In this document: in pieces, positions 35,105 through 46,069 of the stretch
Layout of the letters: the number at the start of each line of letters is the position of its first letter
Position numbering within the stretch: the stretch's first letter is position 1
Source: Leucaena leucocephala
Taxonomy: Eukaryota; Streptophyta; Magnoliopsida; Fabales; Fabaceae
DNA: 64,000 nucleotides
Assembly (NCBI GenBank): GCA_037074615.1
Contig: CM073551.1
Coordinates: 19,529,750-19,593,749 of the forward strand
Reading direction: 5' to 3'
Notes under the pieces: model-generated
The model's input: the letters and a program-made list of their open reading frames with translations, nothing else
Database searches by the model: none
Told to the model about the DNA's origin: nothing
Translations under genes and position numbers: made by a program

Positions 35105-38100
35105 ATGGATCTGAACAAGTCTCCGAGCCAGCAGGGTAACCATTCATCTTTTCACTTTAATTTCAGTCAGAAGATATTTTATATATATCCTATACTCAAA
35201 AACATAAAACATGTGTGTTAATTAAAAAACAAATCAAAGAGGGGCATCCTGATCGGCACAAGATATTAATTCCGACCAAGATATAGCCTTTGTCTTCTTT
35301 TCTTTTTTTTTGTAGTTGTTGAAATTTCTAGAATTTATGGCTTTTAAATATGATTCATAGTTTTAATAGTCCCTCAAGTCTTATTTTCCCCTATTCTTAT
35401 CTATTTCTACCATGTAATTCAAAACCCATTTTGAAGCCAAAATTGAAGCGTCCTGCTACCTCCAACTGCAAAATCCGATTTTGTTATCAAATTGAAAAGC
35501 TTTTGATTTTTTAAAAAAATGTTAAATAATTTAAAAGTAAATATAAATTATTTTATTTTTTAAAAAAAGGCTGTACCTGAGCCCGCAAAAAAAACGTTGT
35601 TGGTCCCTTCTGGGGATACGAAGACGTATATGGGATTCTTCTTCTTTTAGGCTAAAGTTTTGATATATCATATTTTTTTTAAAAATATTTTAATTATCTT
35701 TTTTAATTCCTTCCCTCCCTCTCTTATTTGATTATTATTGATACAGTATCAATAATGTTAATTTAGTAAAAAAATCGATAAATATAAAAAATATCTTATA
35801 TTTAGGATAAATATCAACTGTCTAATTAAGTTCTATATTATATTTAGGAAGTAGGAGTATTATTTTTAGGAGAATGAGGGCCAATGTTATTCTTTTGGCT
35901 CTTGAATATATTTAAAATTTTTATGGTGATTCCAAATTAATATTAATCTGTACAGTTCTGTGTTTGTGTGATTCAAAGTGTAGGCAATAAATATGAAGTG
36001 TTCATGAGTTTTAATAGAGACGACGAAGACACTGAAAAATCTTTCCCTTCCCGTCTATATTCATCTCTAAGGGAAGCTGGAATTTCAGCTCTTAAGGGTG
36101 AAATCTCAATTGAACTATGGCAAAGCATTATTGAAGGTTGTAAAATTTCAATCATCATCTTCTCTGATGACTATGCTAGTTCCAGAAGGTGCCTTGTGGA
36201 ACTCACAAAACTCATGGAGTTTCGCAGAGCACATGATCAGGTAGTTCTTCCCATATTCTATGGCGTGGATCCGTCTGAAGTCCGTAATCAAGCATTTATA
36301 TTTGGAGAAGCATTTCAAGGTCTTGTACAAAGAATTTCACCCACTGAACATCAAGTGTCAAGGTGGAGGACAGTTCTCAATGAAGCTGGAGGCATTCATG
36401 GGTTTGCTGTGGCTTCTTGGGATCCCATGTGCGTGTAATTTTGTTTTTCTTTTTGTTTTGCCTTTTATTTATTTTTAACTTTCTTAATATTTTGCTAGCG
36501 TGTGAGGAAGAGTACAATTTCTTGTCGCAGTCTTTAACAATTACTTATTAAAAGAGTAGGTTAATGTGTATTTAGCACCTGAAGTATTTTCTCATGAGTA
36601 TTTAGTATCCTAAAATATTTTTTGCTGATGAACCTTAAAGTATTTTTTTTATGCCTTGGTATTGGGTGCATATGAAAAAAAATATTTTAGGATACTGGAT
36701 ATATCAAAAACATATTTTATGGTGTTGGACACACTTGAAAAAATGCTTTAAGGTGTTTGATGCACCATAAAATGTTTTTTTCCCTATAAATATTTGAAGT
36801 AAAAAAACTTATAGCAATGAAGTAAGTACATAGTGTAGGATCACATTGTGACTTATTCATTACATGTTTGTCATCATTGAAACTTTTTACAGATAACAAC
36901 TTTAGGATATAGGACACGCATGATTCCCTTTGATTCATGCTATGTAATGGAAGCTTGATTAATCAATGCTCCCTTCTCTGCTATTCTTTCTTTATAATTT
37001 ACAGGAATGGAAGTCAGGTTATTCAGAATATTGTGGAGCATGTTCGTTTTGTACTGGACACAAGAATCCCATTTGACAGTGGTGGCCTAGTTGGAGTTCG
37101 TTCTCAAGTGCTAGAAGTGATGACAATGCTTCATAAGCATCGATCTAAAGATGTAGTCTCCATAGGGATATGGGGAATGCCGGGTATTGGCAAAACAACT
37201 CTTGCCAGACTCATTTTTGAGCAAATTAAGAACAAATTCGAGAGTACATTTTTTCTTAAAAATTTCAGCGAATTTTTGGAGTGGGGAGACGGACAATTTT
37301 TACAAAGAAAACTTCTTTCAGCAATAGGTGGAACAACAAATTGTACCAGAAGGGATAGCATTGAATTAGGACGCCTAAAGTTCAAGGAAAGATGTTGCCA
37401 TAAGAAGGTGCTTCTTGTGCTTGATGATGTGAATGTATACGCGCAACTAGATGCTTTACGTGGAAGTCTTCGATGGTTTGGTAAAGGGAGTAGAATAATC
37501 ATTACAGCTCGAGATTTACATCTACTTAGGGCCTTTCAAGTGGACCATATATATAGAGTGAAACCTTTGAGGGATCATGAGTCTCTTGAACTTTTAAGTA
37601 TAGAAGCATTTAATCAAGAAAGTCCTGAAGGAGAATTCATGGAACTTAGCAGAAGAGTGGTTGCTTATACTGAGGGACTCCCACTAGCTCTTAAAGTCCT
37701 TGGCTCTTCTTTGTGTGGGAAGTCACTGATGGAATGGGGGTCAACATTGATGAATCTATGCACAGATCTCCCTCTCGATATATTCAACATCCTGAAGGTT
37801 ACCATTGAATCTTTATCTGATGAAAAGCAAGTAGAAATATTTATAAATATAGTTTTATTTTACATTGGGGAGGACGAGGATGATGTGATACAAAAGTTGG
37901 AGTGCCATGGAATTCCATATCTTCATGTTAGGCGTGGGTTTAGACGCCTAGAGGATCATGGCCTTGTAACAGTTGATAAGGACAACAAACTTAGAATGCA
38001 CAATCTATTGCAGCTCATGGGAAGACAAATAATACGTGAAACTTCACAAAACGAGCTTGGAAATCGAGGTAGGTTAATGGTTTTGTGAGGATTCATATCT

Positions 38101-41100
38101 AACATGCATGTAGCAATGATATTATTATTATTATCCATAATATTCCTAACATTTTATAATCTTAAATTATCAAAATATCTATATCATAATAATATTTTAA
38201 TTATATTAGTTTAAATAGGAATTAAATTTATTGATGTTGTGTATTTTTAAAATATAACATTCAGGTCATAAGTATGAGGTGTTCTTGAGTTTTAGAGGTG
38301 AAGACACTCGCGCAACTTTTACTTCGCATCTCTATTCTTCTCTATGTAATGCTGGAATTATTGTTTTTAAAGATGATGTTGAGCTTCCCAGAGGAAATCA
38401 TATCAAAACGGAACTATTGCAAGCAATTGGAAGTTCAAAAATTGCAATCATTATCTTCTCTAGGGAATACGCTGGATCTAAATGGTGCTTGGAGGAATTG
38501 TCAATAATCATAGAGTTTCATAGATCAAATGATCAGGTGATTCTACCTGTGTTCTACAACGTGGATCCATCAGAAATTCGTAATCAAACTTCTAGTTTTG
38601 GAGAAGCATTTAATGATCTTATACAAAGAATTTCACCATCAAAAGCTCAAGTTTCCAACTGGAGGACAGCCCTTGCTAAGGCTGGGGGCACTGCAGGGTT
38701 CGTTGTACTTGGTTCTAGGTAATTGTTTTACTCTTTATTTGCTTCTGTTTGAGACAACTGATGCGTGTTTATATGTATGTATATGTTATCATTAGTTGTG
38801 CTTCATTATGTTGCAACTAATTACCATGTGTTTGTGTGTTAACTTCTTATTGCAAAATGAAAGAACGAATTTAAATAAGCTAGTGTTATTCGATTCATAT
38901 AGATTAATATGCTTGTAGTGAATTAAATGTTTGTTATTGCTGCCACTAATTAGATCTTGTTTCTTTGATCTATAGTTTTTTCATAATATCTCCACTTCTC
39001 CAAGAGCTTGTTATTTATATATCCAAAGTTCAATTCATAATATATTTATGAATTGCAGGAACGAGAGTGAAAATGTGAAACACGTTGTTACGGATGTTTG
39101 TCATAAATTGGACAAGAAAGACTTGTTTGTCGTTGACCACCCTGTAGGAGTGGATAATCGTGTGCAAAAAGTGATCACAATGCTCCAAAAGCGTCAATCT
39201 AAAGATGTTGCCATGGTTGGGATATGGGGAATGGGTGGCGTTGGCAAAACAACCATTGCCAAAGCCATTTATAATGAAATTGGTCCCAAGTTTGAGAGTA
39301 GATGTTACCTTTCAAAGATCAGAAAAGTTTGGGATCAAAAAGAGGGAAAAGTGAACTTACAGAACCAACTTCTTTCTGAAATATGCAAGACCACATCAAT
39401 GAAGATAAATAGCATTGAATCAGGGAAAATCATATTGAGGGATAGACTTCGCCATAAAAAGGTACTGGTTGTGCTTGATGATGTGGATAAATCAGCCCAA
39501 CTGCATGCTTTAGTCGGAGGTCGTGACTGGTTTAAACCAGGAAGTACAATAATCATCACAACTAGGAATAAGCGTCTACTCTATGAAATGGACTGTGGTG
39601 TTTATGTAATGAAGAATTTGAATGAAGCGGAATCTATTCAGCTTTTTAGTTGGCATGCGTTTAAACAAGAAAGTCCTAAACAATATTTCACTGAACTTTC
39701 AAGAGATATAGTTTCATACTCTGCGGGACTTCCATTGGCTCTTGAGGTACTTGGCTCCTATTTATTTGGTAGAGAAACGAAGGAATGGAAGGGTGTATTG
39801 GAGAAACTTAAAAAAATTCCTGATGACAAGATACAGAAGAAGCTAAAATTAAGCTTTGATGGTTTGAATGATTTGGAGAAAGAAATATTCCTTGATATAT
39901 CTTGCTTCTTTATTGGGATGGACATAAATGATGTGACACAGATATTAAATGGCTATGGATTGTTTGCTGACATTGGAATCAAAACCCTTGTGGAGCGAAG
40001 CCTTGTAACCATTGATGAGAAGAACATGCTTGGTATGCATGATTTGCTGCGGGACATGGGAAGAGAAATAATTCGTAAAAAATCTAAAAATGAGCTTGGG
40101 AAGAGAAGTAGGTTATGGTTTCATGAGGATGCACTTGCTGTATTACTTAAACGCATGGTAGGAACTTCTATATCCAATATGTAGTGTTTCCTTTTAAGAT
40201 GCATTTTGAACACATTTTGCGTATGTTTCTATTTTGCTTTTTTGGCAAACAGATAACAAAAATGTACACTTCAATTTCATTATGCTTTTACTTTTGCAGG
40301 GAACAAGGGCTATTAAAGGACTATCTTTGAAGTTGTCTCAAAGTGAAAAAATGCATTTTCAGACAAAAGCATTTAAGAAGATGAAGAGACTCAGACTGCT
40401 TTGTTTTGACAATGTACAACTTAGAGGAGACTACAAATACATCAGTAGAGACCTTAGATGGCTTTGCTGGCATGGCTTTCCTGTAAAATACATTCCTAAC
40501 AACTTTTATCAACAGGAATTAGTTGCTATTGACTTAAAATACAGCAGCCTCAGAAAAGTGTGGAGGGAACCCCAGGTATGTAAATTAATACTTAGTTTGT
40601 TGGTTTTTTGAGCCGTAACTACAAATAAAAATGCCAAACTGCTATATGACAGAAAACCTAGTTTCTCTGAAAAATTAAACCTTAGATAAAGGATTATACA
40701 TATAATTTCCACGTATTTTCTTTTTTATTTGTTCAAGATGTTCATCATGAAATTAAATGTTTTTGTTGTAGGGATTGGAGAGGCTGAAAATCCTCAATCT
40801 CAGTCACTCTCATTACTTGGTGCAAACTCCTGATTTTTCAAAACTACCAAATGTTGAAAAGTTGATCCTCAAAGATTGTCCAAGTTTGTCCATTATACAT
40901 CATTCTATTGGGCTTCTTCATAAACTTCTTCTGCTAGATTTGGAGGATTGTATTGGCCTTCATAGTCTCCCAAGAAGCATTTATAAATTAAAAGGCTTAA
41001 AGACTCTCATTCTTTCTGGTTGTCTGATGATCGAAAAGCTAGAGGAGGACATAGAGCAAATGGAGTCTTTGACAACTCTGATTGCTCCTACAATAAAACA

Positions 41101-42109
41101 AGTGCCCTTTTCTTTAGGGAGATTAAAAAGAATTTTATATCTATCTGTTTGCGGTTATCAAGGTCTATCGCATCACGTGATTCCTTCTCTCTACCAGTCT
41201 TGGGTGTCCCCGACAGATAATCCAATTCCGACGCATGCGTGCATACCATCATCAATTTTGTGGGATATGCTAAACAGCATCCATGGTCCTTCAACAATCC
41301 CTAGCACTGTCCCAAAGCAACAAAGTCTTTTGTTGGAAGATGGATTAGAGATTCCTGATTCCTTGTGTGCTACAAATTGTATGGACATCTCAAGGCTTGA
41401 AAATTGCTTGGAACATCTTTTGATTCAAATTGGAAAGAATAATGCTCAAGTCTTCCATACACTTTCAGATATTCTTTCACAGGTTCTCTCTCCCCCTAAA
41501 TAGATTCCTTTTTTTTTTTTGAAAAAAATTTGTGCTTGCATGTTATATAGTTAAATTAGAGGTTGTGTTTATGTTATTGTGCAGGGATTGAATCTTGCAA
41601 ATCATAGGGATGATTGTGTTCTCCCTGGGGACAATTATCCCTATTGGCTAACATTCAAGGGTGAAGGAGCTTCTGTAAAATTTAGAGTGCCTCCAGTTAA
41701 GGGTCATGATCATTTAAAAGGGATGACTATTTGTTGTGTATATTTCTCCTCTGGCAATTTGAATAACAAGGCATGTGAATCTTGTGTAATTTGCTTAATG
41801 ATCATAAATTATACAAAGACAACCACTTTGGTCTACATGAAAGACAAACTAACTTCCTTGGAAGAAGCAGATAGGAAGGAAATAATATCAAATCTAAAAG
41901 CTGATGACCAAGTGGAGGTGAAAGTAGTTTTTGGGAATGGATTCACTGTAAAGAAAACAGCAGTCTATTTAATATATAATGAGTCATTTGATGAACAGAT
42001 GGAGTCTTCAACGTCTGAAGCTACAAATTTAAGTGGCACCAAACACAAATATGAGGAGGAGGAGGAGTCACATCATTTTATCAGACCTAAAAAGACAACG
42101 AAGATTTGA
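35105..42109 (+). CDS. Intact TIR-NBS-TIR-NBS-LRR-C-JID immune receptor, copy D (about 1,534 aa)
   Basis: Eight exons join in frame: 35105-35135, 35984-36428, 37005-38068, 38265-38718, 39059-40157, 40300-40575, 40772-41482, 41585-42109. All junctions are GT-AG and the phases agree. TNLs are intracellular receptors. On activation the TIR cleaves NAD+ to make small-molecule signals passed to EDS1 complexes, the NBS is an ATP switch, and the LRR plus C-JID read pathogen effectors. Approximate residues: TIR1 11-158, NBS1 159-513, TIR2 514-664, NBS2 665-1031, LRR 1032-1360, C-JID 1361-1534. The start at 35,105 (MDLNKSPSQQ) is conserved in copies B and C; 35,072 is an in-frame alternative. It is the only copy with no stop or frameshift. 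The double TIR-NBS layout is rare, though multi-domain TNLs are known in poplar and Arabidopsis. The tail PKKTTKI is basic and could be a nuclear signal. Confidence 0.88.
35690..35853. repeat. Stowaway-like MITE fragment in intron 1 of copy D
   Basis: Matches the right half of the element at 16,490-16,785 (CTTATTTGATTATTATTGAT, AGTATCAATAATG) and ends near TATATTTAGGAAGTAGGAGTA. Confidence 0.5.
35984..36428 (+). other. TIR1 exon of copy D: TIR domain lacking the BB loop
   Basis: Opens with NKYEVFMSFNRDDEDTEKSF in place of the canonical FLSFRGEDTR. After LKGEIS it passes straight to IELWQSIIEG, while TIR2 has ELPRGNHI at this point, so about eight residues forming the BB loop are absent. The catalytic glutamate motif remains as SSRRCLVEL (usual form SxWCLxEL). 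The BB loop is needed for TIR NADase activity in characterised plant TIRs, so reduced or no catalysis is inferred. The donor is AT|GTGCGT. Confidence 0.7.
36555..36790. repeat. Degenerate minisatellite in the TIR1-NBS1 intron of copy D
   Basis: Homologous to the array at 5,220-5,540 in copy B, with motifs such as GGTATTGGGTGCATATGAAA and TGGTGTTGGACACACTTG. It is shorter by a few units. Confidence 0.5.
37005..38068 (+). other. NBS1 (NB-ARC) exon of copy D, degenerate in the C-terminal half
   Basis: Carries P-loop GMPGIGKTT, kinase-2 LLVLDDV, RNBS-B GSRIIITARD and GLPLAL. The RNBS-D position reads EIFINIVLFYIGED, where NBS2 has EIFLDISCFFIGMD. The MHD position is MHN (RMHNLLQLMG). The exon ends at CGAG|GTAGGT; without that donor the frame stops at 38,086-38,088, so the splice to TIR2 is needed for the fused protein. 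Nucleotide binding looks possible; normal switching is uncertain. Confidence 0.7.
38265..38718 (+). other. TIR2 exon of copy D: canonical TIR domain
   Basis: Contains YEVFLSFRGEDTRATF, the BB loop ELPRGNHI, the catalytic-type motif SKWCLEEL and VDPSEIRNQ. All features expected of an active plant TIR are present. The acceptor leaves GT to complete a Gly codon begun by the NBS1 exon, giving RGHKYEVF across the junction. Confidence 0.8.
39059..40157 (+). other. NBS2 (NB-ARC) exon of copy D: canonical
   Basis: P-loop GMGGVGKTT, kinase-2 VLVVLDDVD (the final D is typical of a TNL), RNBS-B GSTIIITTRN, GLPLALEVLGS, RNBS-D EIFLDISCFFIG and an intact MHD (GMHDLLRDMG). It is followed at once by the LRR exons, as in an ordinary TNL. 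Confidence 0.8.
40300..42109 (+). other. LRR and C-JID exons of copy D
   Basis: Exons 40300-40575 and 40772-41482 encode a short LRR region of about 330 residues (FKKMKRLRLL, LKILNLSHSH, LLHKLLLLDLEDC, LKTLILSGC, LYQSWVSPTDNP). Exon 41585-42109 encodes the C-JID domain (LPGDNYPYWLTFKGEGAS, VKFRVPPV, TICCVY) and an acidic EEEEE stretch before the basic tail. Exon lengths match copies A and C closely. Confidence 0.75.
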
Positions 42110-42529
42110 AATTTGGTAACTTCCATTTTTTGCTGTAACACTTTTTATGAAGTCAGTTTATTTTATTTCAGAATTATAACAGATCTATATGCATGGTTGT
42201 ACATAAACGATTATATTCTCTCATTTAATTTGTGGCTGTCGTTTTTCAGATAATGTGGCGTGATATCCCTTTTTCCTCTTCCTTACTCTTCCTGACAATA
42301 GCAATGAAAATAAAGTTGTATCAGAATTATGAAAATAACCAAATACAGTGAAGAAACGTTAGACTAAATTGAGAGTTAAAAGGCTTAGAATTATGATTCT
42401 TTTTCTGGTATGCTTAATAATAAATGAAGTAAACTAATCTTTCTATGACTTGCAAAGAATAATGACTCTACACTGTTGAAAAACCTTGTGGAACTGTTGC
42501 CAAAAGTAGTGGGTCATATTGGTTATGAT

Positions 42530-42665
42530 ATTAGAAATGGAGAAAGCAGAGTGTTTTGAGTTTGAGATAGTTGAAGCAAAAGCAAGAGACATTTCTGGAA
42601 TTGCTTGTCATCATGTTGCTGAGGCTTCATCATCTGGTAGCTATTGTGCTCGTAAAGTAACAGTA
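42530..42665 (+). pseudogene. Exon-like fragment of an unidentified gene, copy 3 of 3
   Basis: MEKAECFEFEIVEAKARD, then SGIACHHVAEA and SSGSYCARKV before GTAAC. Homology to the copy C flank continues to about 42,905 (ATGAAAGAGGAAAACATTTT against ATGAAAGAGGACAGCTTTTT). The parent gene is not recognised. Confidence 0.45.
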
Positions 42666-42974
42666 TACATTCATCAGTTGCTAATATGCTTGGCATAGTG
42701 TCATTTAATCCTATATCTTTTCATCATTTTATTTTTACAGTTACTTACTTGGACGCCGAATCTATTAAGTCATGATTGGTTGGTGCGAACTACGCATATA
42801 GCATTCGATGTGGCATTTAATTTTAGGAAGATGAGATGAAAGAGGAAAACATTTTGGTACAAAATGAAAGTAGTCTTGTGCAAAAGACAAAGTTCATCAA
42901 TCTGTCACTGCAGTCACTGCCAAAGAATAATTTTACTTTTACGTTTTTCTTCGGTTATTTAGAAGTAACCGTTA

Positions 42975-43080
42975 TTAACTGTGGAAGCCATATCCACCGC
43001 CTGCATATCTTTGTATTTGTTATAGCTCTAGTCCATGTAACCTTTTGTGTTCTGACTATTTTCTTGGGAGGATTGAAAGT
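42975..43080 (+). pseudogene. MLO-like exon fragment
   Basis: One frame reads HRLHIFVFVIALVHVTFC followed by VLTIFLGGLK, then a donor-like AAA|GTGAGT at 43,080. This matches the conserved membrane segment of plant MLO proteins (LHIFIFVLAxxHVxFC type), calmodulin-binding membrane proteins best known as powdery mildew susceptibility factors. No other MLO exon was recognised nearby, so it is an isolated exon remnant. The call rests on motif memory. Confidence 0.55.
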
Positions 43081-44465
43081 GAGTGTCTTTTTGACACTTT
43101 TATTGTACACTATGCATGCTCATCGTTTTATTTATTTATTAATAATTCATCCGAGGGTGAGCCTAAAAAAGATCATGGAGTTCAGTTCACGAACTCAAAT
43201 TCTTGGAAACTGTGTCCGTGGGTAGGCAGATGATGGGGTGATGCTGTGTTGCCAGAAGTAAAAGCCATCTAGAGGGAGCAGTCAATATTAGCTTGGCCGT
43301 AGCTTATCACTCACCTGTTGGGCTGTTGGTTCAGATGATGAGTCGAGACCTTGATAGGGTGGGAAAGGGCCTCTCCATTAGTCAAAATGAAGTCGTTTAG
43401 GTGCTAAACACCATTCTGATGTTACATATTGAGTAGTTTCGATGCTTTAGTGGACGAAAAGATGAGACATATGATTATTTAGAACATATTTGATCTTTGG
43501 TAAGTATTACTTTATCGTGATTCTAGTCGCGACGCTTGAGAAAACATCTTAGCTCTTAGGTGCTTAGGTTTATGCCTGAGGATAATTGACGGCTCGCTCT
43601 GCTCGATATTAGTATCTTTAGGAGAAAAAGAAATTTCATCCTGTTCTTAAATCGTAGGTGAATTTATCCTCTTTTTAAAAAAATTTATACTAAAAAAAAA
43701 ATAGCATAGTTCCGAAATGATGAGAATAGTTTGCCCGTTGATATTATTTTTTTCTATTTTTAATTTTCTTTGTTATCCAAGAAAAAAATGGAGTTTATTC
43801 AATATCTACCGGTTATTCAATTTGAAAATATATATGCTTACATTTTACTTCACACCTGTGAAATATGTTCATGTTTTAAATTGCATTGTTAATTCATCTC
43901 TTTAGAAATTTATATTACGAATCAAACGCATCTTTACACTAACGCTAATAAACACAATGCTTTCCTTGTTTATTTATTATCTTTTTCCCAACATGAATGA
44001 ATCCTTGCAAAACCGTTGCCTCTTGGAAAATTTATTTATGAACCAATTTTTTCGGACACTAGGATGTACAGTTTATTTATTTTTTTTTATCATTATTTTT
44101 TTCCAATATGAATCTTTGGCACGGGAAAGTCATAGCTATATTAAAAAAATTGAAGTAACAGTGCTGAAAAACATGAGAAAGAGAATGAATTAGTATATTT
44201 AATAAAAAAAATATATCATTGACAAGCTGTCAGGTTAACTCGTCAAATTGTGGGATCAGTTCCTCACAACCCATGGATTGAAAGCTCCTTGACGAGTTAA
44301 TATTTTGACTACTTAACTTATTCCTATGGTAGGTTGAGCTTTTTTTTTACCAGCTCATTAGCTCATTAGAGAGACTCCTTTCCTGTCCCTTGTTATTCTA
44401 GACTAATGGGTGTAACACCTCAATTAAATTGAAGGGATCAACATTTTGTTTGTGCGCCTTTTTTA

Positions 44466-44511
<46 letters not shown>

Positions 44512-44690
44512 GAGTTTGTTATTGATACAGTATAATTGTACAATTTATGTAATAGGATAAAATTTATTGTTGCAATTTATTTTTTTTTTGGGCCAAAAGG
44601 TGCTGCACTTTGTAATAAGTAAATTGAGAGTGTAGGTAGGTAGTTGGGCTTTTAGAGAGAAACAAGGTCAAAACTAAGCCTGTTCAGGGG
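43081..44690. other. Intergenic stretch without a recognised gene
   Basis: Contains moderately GC-balanced sequence at about 43,160-43,640 that may be old transposon or gene debris, then AT-rich DNA and a (TA)n run at 44,469-44,508. No coding or RNA gene could be supported. Confidence 0.4.
44469..44508. repeat. (TA)n microsatellite
   Basis: A perfect TA run of about 20 units in intergenic DNA. Confidence 0.9.
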
Positions 44691-45235
44691 ATGGGTCGAG
44701 ATCAGGACAACTTCGTCCAGTGTCTCGTCCCGATATAATACAAGGAACGTAAAATGCGTCCCATGTCCCGTCTCGTCCCGAATTTGTCCCGGTCGGGACG
44801 TGTTCGGGACAAGATAGGAATTCCCGATTTAATTTTTTTAAAAAAATATTATAATAAAATTATCTCAATAAATTATTTCATATAAAATGCCATAGCAACT
44901 TCCTCTAAATACAAACATTCTTCCCTAATAGAAAATAATAACTTACCCATATAAGGGAAAAAAATAATAGTAAGAAAAAAATAAAAATATCTGTATAAGA
45001 ATAAAAATATCTATATAAGAGTGAGACAGATAGGATAATATAATATTTTAAAAAAATAGTTCAGGATGAGACGGGATTCCCAAAGGACAGGACCCGTCCC
45101 GTCCCGTCTCTTCCTTTTATCTCGTCCTGGTAGTGTCTCGGCCCGGTCCCTTTCGAGACGGGACGGACCCGTCCCGAAATCATCGGGACCAGGTCGAGAC
45201 ACCTGAGACGGGACAACTTTAGACACCCCTAATCA
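44690..45235. mobile_element. Palindromic element rich in GTCTCGTCCCG/CGGGACGAGAC
   Basis: The left side has CAGGGGATGGGTCGAGATCA and several TCTCGTCCCG copies. The right side has the reverse motifs (GAGACGGGA, GGTCGAGACACC, GGACAACTTTAGACACCCCT). The ends resemble the CAGGGG.../...CCCCTA termini of hAT-type MITEs. A long AT-rich centre separates the two GC-rich arms. The ORF on its minus strand is a by-product of the repeats. Confidence 0.55.
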
Positions 45236-46069
45236 AAACGTATAATCAAATTAAGTAGGTGTTTGAATTAATTTATTTTAAATAATTTTGTACTTATAAA
45301 ATGAATATATGGGAAGAATTTTATTTTGTAAATAATAAAAAGACATAATTTAAAGGGATAATTATACTGAAGTTATGTAAAAGATAATTAACTATAATTT
45401 TTTTAAAATTATCAAATAAGTAAATAATCTTAAAGAATTTAAGGATAATATATTTGAATTGTAAAATGACACAATTACTCCTATTCAGTTATATGATAAT
45501 TTTAAAAGATTTTTTTATAATTAATTATTTTCCGCATAACTAAAGTGCAATTCTCCCGATTTTAAATCCTCTCAAACAAATTAAAACAGTGACATCATCA
45601 CATCATCATAAAACAACCACGTGATCAATCAAACTATAAAGGTTTTTCGGTTGAGTCATCAAATATTATTAATGGAAGACAAAAATGTGTTTTTTTTTTT
45701 GTTACAAAAACAAAAATATGTTTAGAAGACAAAAAATGGCCCAATCTAATACCATTTTTTTATTGAGTTTTTTGTCATGAAAGTCAAGTAAAAAATAAAC
45801 TCCAAACGAAATCAAGATTTGGATTTCTCAAATAAATTTTTTTAATTGAAAAAATAAGTTTTTTAATTGAAAAAAATAAGTTTTTTTAATTGAAAAATAT
45901 TAAATGTTAATTTAATAAGTAACTAATAAGTAGCTAATTGAAGTGATAAACAACCTTACCCCTTAAAAAAAACATGTTTAAATTTTGGGAAGGGGAGAGA
46001 TAAAAACTTTCCATCAATACCATTATATATCAGGCTTATCGTTAATATTTAAATTTGCAATGAAGGGCT

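Noticed and set aside
36840..36950. Alternative start for NBS1 of copy D at 36,937 as a separate gene
   Set aside because: The ATG lies in intron sequence that is shared with copies B and C. The acceptor at 37,004 and the phase match to TIR1 argue for splicing.
45011..45226. Minus-strand ORF rich in Arg, Gly and Pro
   Set aside because: It is a by-product of the repeated GTCCCGTCTC sequence in a palindromic element.
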